This document shows positions 1 to 6,133 of a stretch of 64,000 nt of DNA, one piece after another (within the stretch, counting starts at the first letter, position 1; every line of letters begins with the position of its first letter). Below the pieces are notes generated by a model. The model made no database searches. It was not told where the DNA came from and saw only the letters and a list, made by a program, of their open reading frames with translations. The position numbers and the translations under genes are program-made. Location: NCBI GenBank assembly GCA_947493005.1, contig CANLOY010000002.1, positions 124,001-188,000 of the forward strand, read 5' to 3'. The DNA comes from an uncultured Roseivirga sp. GTDB taxonomy: Bacteria; Bacteroidota; Bacteroidia; Cytophagales; Cyclobacteriaceae.

Positions 1-108
1 TATAATGGTTTTGCGGTTAATCAACTCAAATGGGAATCCTCTTTTATATGTGAAGCAACCGAACTTCCAGATAAAACCACGGCTTACTTAGCTCAGTTTG
101 AAAAGTAA
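1..108 (+). CDS. 3' end of an unidentified protein
   Basis: The first frame is open from base 1 and stops with TAA at 106-108, giving 35 C-terminal residues that end LAQFEK. The fragment is too short to assign. It lies on the + strand like every other gene of the first 6 kb and is followed 16 bases later by the first copy of the island repeat, so it may be one more accessory gene of the same array. It could also be a chance open frame; no start is visible. Confidence 0.4.
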   Translation, partial: YNGFAVNQLKWESSFICEATELPDKTTAYLAQFEK

Positions 109-124
109 AATGAAGCTGGAAACT

Positions 125-299
125 ATATTCCCAAAGGATAGCTTTAGGAAAAGTCTATTGGTTCAACACCACATTTCATTTGTAATTATATCAACAATTC
201 CTTTTCTTCATAGGAGATAGACGCGCAGCCCATCTTTTTAACAAGCTGTACTTTTCTGATAAATATTAAAAGGTGCTTATGGCCCAGTCATATTGGTTG
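125..299. repeat. Island repeat, copy 1
   Basis: About 175 bp clearly related to 2601-2775 and 5018-5195. Shared landmarks include CTATTGGTTC, CACCACATTT, CCTTTTCTTCATA, ACGCGCAGC, AACAAGCTGTACTTTTCTG and ATTAAAAGGTGCTTAT. The match to the other two copies ends exactly at TTGGTTG, where those copies run on into an attC-like site. Copy 1 therefore lacks that site. The first ~45 bp also resemble, in reverse, the end of the M14 peptidase gene at 6134. No intact frame is present. Confidence 0.8.
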
Positions 300-421
300 T
301 ATACCATTGAAAAAAAGAAAAGCCACCACACATTCAAGCACATTTAATTTTGCTCGTACCTCACAAAATCAAAAGAGCTTTCACTTCCCCACCTCTATCC
401 AAATTAATAATTCAAATATTT

Positions 422-451
422 GCCAGTGATTTCATTTACTGGCGTTTTTTT
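422..451 (+). terminator. Hairpin plus T-run
   Basis: GCCAGT (422-427) pairs with ACTGGC (438-443) around a 10-base loop and is followed by G and a run of seven T. This is a plausible intrinsic terminator that insulates the AbiE-like operon from upstream transcription. Confidence 0.5.
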
Positions 452-477
452 GATTTCTAATATTCGCCAATTATTAC

Positions 478-485
478 TATCTTTG
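478..485 (+). promoter_or_regulatory. Bacteroidota-type -7 element for the AbiE-like operon
   Basis: TATCTTTG fits the TAnnTTTG -7 consensus of Bacteroidota. It lies 18 bases upstream of the ATG at 504 and downstream of the hairpin at 422-451, predicting a very short leader. No convincing -33 TTTG is seen at the usual distance, so confidence is modest. Confidence 0.4.
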
Positions 486-503
486 GCATAAATTAGATTT
501 GAA

Positions 504-1268
504 ATGCCGAAAATCATTGAAAATAGACTCATAGAGGAATTTAAAAACAGAGATGCTTTCTCAAGAGAAGAGTTATTTGATTTTTTTAGGTATTTCGAAC
601 CAAACCTGAAGGAAGGCACATTTGGCTGGAGAATATATGACCTCAAGAATAAGAATATAATCAAGTCTATTCAAAGAGGTTATTACACCATTTCATATAA
701 ACCAAAATACAAACCCGAAATTTCTGTAAAAATTTTAAAACTTGCTAAAGTAATTACTGAGCGTTTTGAAGATGTAAAACATTGTATTTGGGACACTGAT
801 TGGATAAATGAATTTGCTCAACATCAATCAGGAAAAAAGTTAATCATTATTGAAATAGAAAAAGACTTTGTTGAATCGCTCTATTATGAATTGAAAGATT
901 CTTTTCGATTTGACTTCTATTTAAATCCTGATGAAAAGGCAATTGATTTCTATATCTCCGAAAGTCAAAGTCCTGTTGTGATAAAAAAACTCATCACTAG
1001 ATCACCTATTTCAAAAAGGACAGAAAAGAGAACTAAATTCTATACTCCTCTACTTGAAAAAATATTGGTTGACCTATATACAGAAAATAAATTATTCTAT
1101 TTCTATCAAGGTGCAGAACTGATGCACGTATATGAAAACGCCTTAAAAAACTACACACTTAATTACACTAAACTATTCAGTTACGCCAAACGAAGAGACA
1201 GAGAACAAGACATTAAGCAGTTTATGACCAACAATATGTACCACCTAGTTAAAGACATAATCGAATGA
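504..1268 (+). CDS. AbiEi/DUF6577-like putative antitoxin
   Basis: 254 residues with no signal peptide or membrane segment. The N-terminal ~70 residues (FSREELFDFF, then GTFGWRIYDL and GYYTIS) look like the winged-helix region of AbiEi-type antitoxins and of the DUF6577 family. The rest is alpha/beta with a conserved-looking IWDTDWINEF block. The stop overlaps the start of the next gene by 4 bases (ATGA), and that gene carries AbiEii nucleotidyltransferase motifs, so translational coupling of an antitoxin-toxin pair is the natural reading. AbiEi proteins neutralise the toxin and repress the operon; here that role is inferred from position and fold resemblance only. Confidence 0.7.
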   Translation: MPKIIENRLIEEFKNRDAFSREELFDFFRYFEPNLKEGTFGWRIYDLKNKNIIKSIQRGYYTISYKPKYKPEISVKILKLAKVITERFEDVKHCIWDTDWINEFAQHQSGKKLIIIEIEKDFVESLYYELKDSFRFDFYLNPDEKAIDFYISESQSPVVIKKLITRSPISKRTEKRTKFYTPLLEKILVDLYTENKLFYFYQGAELMHVYENALKNYTLNYTKLFSYAKRRDREQDIKQFMTNNMYHLVKDIIE

Positions 1269-2368
1269 TAAAAGAACATTGCTTTACAGATGAGTGGCTA
1301 GACTCCTTCAAGAAACAGAAGGAACATAAACGAATAGACAAGGCTATTCTAGAGAAAATGATTTATGCATTGCATTTACTGGAACGTATTAAAGCAAATG
1401 GACTTGAATTCACCTTTAAAGGTGGGACAAGTTTAGTCCTGCTATTAGAAGAAGGAAATAGATTCTCTATTGATATTGATATCATCTGTAATACGGACAG
1501 AGAAACTCTAGAAACAATACTGAAAAAGGTTATTGATTCATCAAACTTCAAATCATTTGAATTAGATGAACACCGCAGTTATAAAGAGGGCGTGCCAAAA
1601 GCACATTATTCTTTTGCTTTTGATTCTGCAACGAAAGGAAAACATTCTGGAACTATTCTGTTAGATGTATTAATTGAAGATTCTATATATCCAGAATTAA
1701 CTGAAAAACCTGTTCAAACCAAATGGATTGAAACGGAAAATGAAACAAAGATTATAGTACCCTCTATTGATGCTATTACAGGAGACAAACTAACGGCTTT
1801 TGCTCCAAATACCATTGGCATTCCATATTTTAAAGGGAAAGATCAACAACCATTCTCAATGGAGATTTGCAAACAATTATTTGATTTAAGCAAACTCTTT
1901 GAAAGAATAGAAAATATAGAGATTGTTGCTCAAAGTTTTGAAGCCTTCGCTATACAAGAAATTGAATATCGTAAAACTGAAACATCGGAATTATCCACAG
2001 AAAAAGTTTTGCAAGACACAATTGACACTTGTTTAATTCTAGCTAAAAAAGGGAAAGGTTCAGAAGATGAAAAACAAAAATTCACTGAATTACAAAAAGG
2101 TATAAGAGCTTTCGGCACAGGTTTTCTTATGAATGGGAATTTTAGGATTGATGATGCTGTACCAGCAGCTGCAAGAATAGCTTACTTAGCTGCAAAGATT
2201 TTGCATAACGACTTATCCCCCATCGAATATTACGAAGGACAAGACATAAAAGAATGGAATATTGAAAATCAAGACTGGAACTTCTTGAATCGATTAAAAA
2301 AACAACCCGATAAATCAGGTTTTTACTACTGGTTTAAAGCCATAGAAGTAATGAATTTGATTAAATAA
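1265..2368 (+). CDS. AbiEii/AbiGii-family nucleotidyltransferase toxin
   Basis: 367 residues, cytoplasmic. The DNA polymerase beta-like nucleotidyltransferase signature is intact: FKGGTSL at residues 51-57, then RFSIDIDI at 66-73 with Asp70 and Asp72 as probable metal ligands. A later GDKLTAFAP block is typical of AbiEii. Related toxins transfer nucleotides to tRNA and cause growth arrest during phage infection. The first codon overlaps the stop of the putative antitoxin. The gene sits between two copies of the island repeat, which supports an accessory defence-cassette origin. The substrate is unknown. Confidence 0.88.
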   Translation: MIKEHCFTDEWLDSFKKQKEHKRIDKAILEKMIYALHLLERIKANGLEFTFKGGTSLVLLLEEGNRFSIDIDIICNTDRETLETILKKVIDSSNFKSFELDEHRSYKEGVPKAHYSFAFDSATKGKHSGTILLDVLIEDSIYPELTEKPVQTKWIETENETKIIVPSIDAITGDKLTAFAPNTIGIPYFKGKDQQPFSMEICKQLFDLSKLFERIENIEIVAQSFEAFAIQEIEYRKTETSELSTEKVLQDTIDTCLILAKKGKGSEDEKQKFTELQKGIRAFGTGFLMNGNFRIDDAVPAAARIAYLAAKILHNDLSPIEYYEGQDIKEWNIENQDWNFLNRLKKQPDKSGFYYWFKAIEVMNLIK

Positions 2369-2600
2369 GAATAAAAAATACTAATTGAAGAAAATATAAG
2401 GCACAATCAATAGAACCGAATATTGCAGATTTAGCCAACGGATGATTGAGTAGAATAAAAACCTTTGGCAATATTGTATGAAAATATAGCCGAGACAGAA
2501 GCAAATTAAAAGGTTGTAGCCCGTTTCAACTTTCTCATAACTTGATAGGAAAGTGCATTGCAATCGGTTACTATTCTTATGCTAACCGTTACTCTAAAAC
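2369..2600. other. Non-coding stretch after the AbiE-like pair
   Basis: No credible gene. It contains a small inverted repeat GGTTA...TAACC near 2567-2588 and ends with a GTTACTC core-like box (2588-2594) immediately before island repeat copy 2. In the equivalent place the other junctions have GTTACCC (4982) and GTTAGCC (6109). It may be the decayed end of an attC-like site, but I cannot draw a convincing full hairpin. Confidence 0.4.
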
Positions 2601-2774
2601 ATATTCCCCAAGGATAGCTTAAGGAAAAGTCTATTGGTTCCACACCACATTTTATTTGTAATTATATCAATAATTCCTTTTCTTCATAGAAGATAAACGC
2701 GCAGCTAATCTTTTTTAACAAGCTGTACTTTTCTGAGAAATATTAAAAGGTGCTTATAGTCCGCCATTTTGGTT
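2601..2774. repeat. Island repeat, copy 2
   Basis: Second copy of the ~175-bp repeat, close to copy 1 from ATATTCCC through TTGGTTG. It continues directly into an attC-like site at 2775, as copy 3 does. It has no open frame, and its left part resembles the reversed 3' end of the M14 peptidase gene at 6134. Confidence 0.8.
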
Positions 2775-2845
2775 GGCCAACGTGCACAAACTCAAATTAT
2801 ATGAAATATATCGTGTATAAAACTGCACGTTACACAACGTTGTGC
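2775..2845 (+). other. attC-like recombination site
   Basis: 71 bp bounded by GGCCAAC (2775-2781) and GTTGTGC (2839-2845), which match the layout of the integron R'' (RYYYAAC) and R' (GTTRRRY) boxes. Inside, CAACGTGCA is answered by TGCACGTT, so one strand can fold into a long imperfect hairpin. The same-length site at 5195-5265 keeps this pairing with a G-T wobble in place of a G-C pair. The last bases of R' differ between the two sites, as expected if they belong to the next cassette. Family assignment is inference. Confidence 0.55.
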
Positions 2846-2894
2846 TTCATTATTGGAAACAAACAACACATTATAATCAGTTTAATTCATCATT

Positions 2895-3932
2895 ATGGCT
2901 AGAAAACCTTCACTTAAGTTCGCTACATTTAATCTGTATAATTTGCAGGTACCGAACGAACCAATGTACCACGGCAATAAATACACCAAAGCCCAGTATG
3001 AGAAAAAAATCAAATGGACTGCTGGATTACTAAGAAGAATCGATGCTGATATAATTGGATTTCAAGAACTATGGCATCCAGATGCTTTGAAGGAAGCTTT
3101 TGAAGCTTCAGAATTAGCAGACGATTATACCCTTGTAACAAAAGTATTTAACAGAAGTATTGGAACCGCTCTAGCAGTAAAAAAGGCTCATGAAATAAAA
3201 TCAACAAAGTGGATTAAAGACTTTCCCGATGAGCTAGTACTTAAAAAACGAAAATCATCTTCAAACTCAGGAATCCCTGATTATAAAATCTCAGTATCTG
3301 CAGAATATTTTGCGAGACCTATACTAAAAGTAAAAATCAAACCATTTCAAGGAACAAAAAATACCCCAGAGATACTAGTTTATGTCGCACACTTTAAATC
3401 TAAATTACCAATGGATTTAGACAAGGTTGAAAAGCAAAAACCATCAATTAAAGTTCATCAAACAGCCATTGGAAACGCCTTGTCCACCATAAGAAGAACT
3501 GCAGAGGCAGCAGCTTTAAGAGTTCTATTGAATAAGGACATGAAAGGAACTAGCATTCCAGTAGTTGTTATGGGTGATCTTAACGATACTGAACATAGTG
3601 TAACTAATACTTTGGTAACAGGAGATCCAAATTATAGGCTATTCCATAGTAGCAGGGGGGGTAATTCAGACACTGGTTTATTTTCGTCATCTTCTCTTCA
3701 AGAATATAGAAATCTTCGTGATGTAAATTACACTCATATTTTTAAAGGAAGGCATGAAACTTTAGATCATATTCTGGTTTCAGAACAGTTCTACGATTAT
3801 TCTAAAAAAAGAATATGGAGCTTTAAAGAAGTTCGTGTTTATAATGATTATTTGGAAGATCATGATGATAAGTCATCAGGAGATCATGGGGTAGTGACTT
3901 CAGAATTTGTATTTCATCCTTATAATGATTGA
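2895..3932 (+). CDS. Endonuclease/exonuclease/phosphatase-fold protein
   Basis: 345 residues, no signal peptide. The metal-dependent EEP (DNase I/AP endonuclease-like) motifs occur in order: FNLYN near residue 12, IGFQELW near 53, VVVMGDLND near 225, LDHILVSEQF near 295 and SSGDHGVV near 332. The catalytic Glu, Asp-x-Asn and terminal Asp-His are all present. The substrate could be nucleic acid or a phosphoester and is not predictable. It is the only gene between attC-like sites at 2775-2845 and 3972-4050, so it would form a one-gene cassette. Start chosen at the ATG of MARKPSLKF; an overlapping frame from 2842 is shorter and shows no family motif. Confidence 0.85.
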   Translation: MARKPSLKFATFNLYNLQVPNEPMYHGNKYTKAQYEKKIKWTAGLLRRIDADIIGFQELWHPDALKEAFEASELADDYTLVTKVFNRSIGTALAVKKAHEIKSTKWIKDFPDELVLKKRKSSSNSGIPDYKISVSAEYFARPILKVKIKPFQGTKNTPEILVYVAHFKSKLPMDLDKVEKQKPSIKVHQTAIGNALSTIRRTAEAAALRVLLNKDMKGTSIPVVVMGDLNDTEHSVTNTLVTGDPNYRLFHSSRGGNSDTGLFSSSSLQEYRNLRDVNYTHIFKGRHETLDHILVSEQFYDYSKKRIWSFKEVRVYNDYLEDHDDKSSGDHGVVTSEFVFHPYND

Positions 3933-3971
3933 CTTAAGAAACATAGTTATTTAAAGCAAACAATAACAAAA

Positions 3972-4050
3972 GCGCAACAAGGTATATAGTTCGTAGTTCT
4001 CCTTCGGGATAGCAACGCACCATACGTAGAACACTAAACACAATTAGCGC
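3972..4050 (+). other. attC-like recombination site ending at a start codon
   Basis: GCGCAAC (3972-3978) and ATTAGCGC (4043-4050) frame an imperfect hairpin whose tip is CTCCTTCGGGA. The arms include GTATA/CATAC-type pairs. The right box is degenerate (ATTAGCG instead of GTTAGCG). The next gene starts at the following base, the tight packing typical of gene cassettes. Layout resembles the site at 6056-6115. Confidence 0.5.
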
Positions 4051-4677
4051 ATGACAGAGTTAACTCTAAAATTGATAATTATTTTAATTCCAGGAGCAAT
4101 TGCCACAATTGTATTCGGTAAGTTAATTCTGCATAAAGAATGGAGTAATTTCAGGTTTACCCTTTATTCAGTACTCTTTGGAATATTCTCTTATTTGATT
4201 CTTCAAATAATCATCGAATCAATAAATTTAGCTTTAAAATGCTCGATCCCAGATTTGTCAATTTGGAAAACTTTGACCAACACGAAATTAATCCCGTATA
4301 AGGAGGTTTTATACTCCTCTATCATTTCCATCATTCTAGCATTCATTGTATCATTAATGGAAAACAAAAAATGGATTTATCGATTCGCAAAAACATTAAA
4401 GGTTTCCAATAAATACGGAGGTGAAAACCTCTTTTCAAGATTTCTGAACGAATCAGATACTGAGTATATTTATTTACGAGACATCAAAAACAACTTGACT
4501 TATCATGGTTGGGTAAAATCCTTTTCAGAAAATGCAACATTATCAGAAATCAAACTAGCGGAAGTATCCGTTTACTCGTATGAAGAGTCCGAATCACTTT
4601 ATGAAGTAGATGAGATTTACCTATCTCTCGACAAAGCGAATATTATAATTGAAAAGGCTAAAATAGTCGAACCTTAA
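4051..4677 (+). CDS. DUF6338-like membrane protein
   Basis: 208 residues. Three hydrophobic stretches (about residues 6-25, 35-58 and 85-105) put the N-terminal half in the membrane. The C-terminal half (about 125-208) is soluble and beta-rich, with a YHGWVKSFSEN segment. This layout fits the DUF6338 family, whose function is unknown; the assignment is from memory of the family pattern and is tentative. The ATG follows the attC-like right box with no spacer, so the ribosome site lies inside that hairpin. A 43-residue gene follows 10 bases downstream. Confidence 0.65.
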   Translation: MTELTLKLIIILIPGAIATIVFGKLILHKEWSNFRFTLYSVLFGIFSYLILQIIIESINLALKCSIPDLSIWKTLTNTKLIPYKEVLYSSIISIILAFIVSLMENKKWIYRFAKTLKVSNKYGGENLFSRFLNESDTEYIYLRDIKNNLTYHGWVKSFSENATLSEIKLAEVSVYSYEESESLYEVDEIYLSLDKANIIIEKAKIVEP

Positions 4678-4687
4678 ATTCTATATC

Positions 4688-4819
4688 ATGGAAAAGAAAA
4701 CTCCAAAAAATACACCAAAAACGATCATAACTGAAAAAAAGAGTTATGGCTCAGACAAGCCTGCTCCAAAATCACCTAAGGCGAGTACTCAATCTCCACC
4801 AGCACCAAAAAAGAAATGA
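4688..4819 (+). CDS. 43-residue Lys/Pro-rich small protein
   Basis: ATG at 4688 to TGA at 4817-4819. The product is rich in Lys, Pro, Ser and Thr (TPKTIITEKKSYG early, ending APKKK) and should be basic and disordered. It starts 10 bases after the DUF6338-like gene and is probably co-transcribed. I recall small Pro-rich partners beside DUF6338 genes, but cannot verify that here. No function is assigned. Confidence 0.5.
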   Translation: MEKKTPKNTPKTIITEKKSYGSDKPAPKSPKASTQSPPAPKKK

Positions 4820-5017
4820 AAAGTATGTAACAAAAGATAAAGAAACATAGTGATGATCTGCAATCCGAAGTTCATTGGATTCTAGAATATCGGCCAAGTA
4901 GAAAAAATTTTAAAAACTGTTCTTGACTCGTAGGCCAAGGAAAGCGAGGTGCTTTTTAATCCCTACGTTTTTTATCAAGACGTTACCCCAAAAGCAATCC
5001 CCTCAAGTTATATCGCC
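4820..5017. other. Non-coding spacer before repeat copy 3
   Basis: No gene is seen. From 4982 (GTTACCCCAAAAGCAAT) the sequence aligns with 6109 onward (GTTAGCCCAAAGCAATT), the bases just after the last attC-like site and downstream of the M14 stop codon. The shared block therefore begins at a GTTA core and runs into repeat copy 3. A long degenerate attC between 4826 and 4988 is possible but not convincing. Confidence 0.45.
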
Positions 5018-5194
5018 ATATTTCCAATAAATATGACATCAAAGAAAACACTCATTGGTTCCACACCACATTTCATTTGTAATTATATTAACAATTCCTT
5101 TTCTTCATAGGAGATAAACGCGCAGCCCATCTTTTTAACAAGCTGTACTTTTCTGAGAAATATTAAAAGGTGCTTATAGCCCACCATGTTGGTT
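5018..5194. repeat. Island repeat, copy 3, with M14-tail similarity
   Basis: Third copy of the ~175-bp repeat. Read in reverse, 5018-5072 matches the last ~20 codons of the M14 peptidase gene (ATGTGG, GG.ACCAAT and GGAAATATGGC landmarks), but a stop codon and a one-base insertion break the frame. It is a decayed fragment of that gene or of a paralogue. The rest has no recognised coding content. Confidence 0.75.
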
Positions 5195-5265
5195 GGCTAA
5201 CGTGCATAAACTCAAATTGTATGAGATATATCGTGCATAAAAGTGTACGTTATACAACGTTAACC
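5195..5265 (+). other. attC-like recombination site
   Basis: GGCTAAC (5195-5201) and GTTAACC (5259-5265) are near-complementary outer boxes. TAACGTGCA (5198-5206) pairs with TGTACGTTA (5244-5252). Length is 71 bp, identical to the site after copy 2. The PLD-like gene starts 16 bases after the right box. Confidence 0.55.
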
Positions 5266-5281
5266 ACAATATATTAACAGA

Positions 5282-6052
5282 ATGAGTGATTTTACTTACG
5301 AATTACCCCCAGACCAAGATTTTCATAAAACTCTTATCGAATATGTAGAACATAAAGGTCAAAATGAAATCGCTGAATTACTCAAAAAGTGCACAATGAC
5401 GTTTGAAAAAACAAGCACGTTTACAGAGAAAATTTGGAATACGTTTTGGTGTTCTATTACTTTTTCATTGCCAGTATCAGAACTTGCAAATATTGAACAA
5501 AGTACACATTCTTTGGTGAAAGAATTTTGTGGTCAATTACTGCCCACGAAATCTGGGTATCTAATCGAAGAAATAAATTTTGTACCTCAAATTGTTAATC
5601 AAACAGTTGAACAACCTGCAGATGTAGAAGTAGTCTTTGAAGAACAAAAAAGTAAGATTATTGAAGAAATCAATAAAGCAAAATTTACAATTTGGATTGC
5701 TGTTGCTTGGTTTACATTGGATGAAATTTATGACCTATTGGTTCAAAAAGCTGAAGAAGGTATAGATGTCCGAATAATTGTGAGTAAAGATGAAATAAAC
5801 AAACCAAAATGGGAGAAATATAAAGACCGATTAAACATCAAAGGATACCCCAAATTTGGAGCTTTTAATGACAATTTAATGCACAACAAATTTTGCGTAA
5901 TTGATTTGAAAAAAGTAGTTCACGGTTCATATAACTGGTCAAAAAGGGCTGGATACAATAAAGAAACTGTTGAAATTGTTGATGATAGAACTGTTGCTGA
6001 AGAATTTGCTGAACAATTCAAGCAACTTCAAATTGATATAAACAAAAAATAA
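5282..6052 (+). CDS. Phospholipase D-like protein with a single HKD motif
   Basis: 256 residues, no signal peptide. The C-terminal ~130 residues form a PLD domain: ITFEEQKSKII-type lead-in, KFTIWIAVAWFT, then HNKFCVID (H-x-K-x4-D, about residues 201-208) and HGSYNWSKRAGYN. One HKD per chain implies a dimer, as in Nuc-type nucleases and mitochondrial cardiolipin hydrolase. The N-terminal ~110 residues are an unrecognised, mainly helical domain. It lies alone between two attC-like sites, so a defence or nuclease role is plausible but inferred. Confidence 0.8.
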   Translation: MSDFTYELPPDQDFHKTLIEYVEHKGQNEIAELLKKCTMTFEKTSTFTEKIWNTFWCSITFSLPVSELANIEQSTHSLVKEFCGQLLPTKSGYLIEEINFVPQIVNQTVEQPADVEVVFEEQKSKIIEEINKAKFTIWIAVAWFTLDEIYDLLVQKAEEGIDVRIIVSKDEINKPKWEKYKDRLNIKGYPKFGAFNDNLMHNKFCVIDLKKVVHGSYNWSKRAGYNKETVEIVDDRTVAEEFAEQFKQLQIDINKK

Positions 6053-6055
6053 AGT

Positions 6056-6115
6056 GGTTAACAAGATGTATAATGCATACCCTGCGGGATACGCACTATA
6101 CGCAAACCGTTAGCC
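6056..6115 (+). other. attC-like recombination site, best example
   Basis: GGTTAAC (6056-6062) and GTTAGCC (6109-6115) form complementary outer boxes with one G-T pair. Inside, GTATAATGC (6068-6076) pairs with GCACTATAC (6093-6101) with one mismatch, and CCC-TGC-GGG closes the tip. Size and layout match classical 60-base elements. It begins 3 bases after the PLD-like stop codon and ends 18 bases before the M14 gene's stop, at the edge of the island. Confidence 0.65.
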
Positions 6116-6133
6116 CAAAGCAATTCCATGAAG

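Noticed and set aside
1-6133. Integron integrase or other recombinase in the cassette-like island
   Set aside because: None of the genes shows tyrosine or serine recombinase motifs, so the array is called integrase-less within this window.
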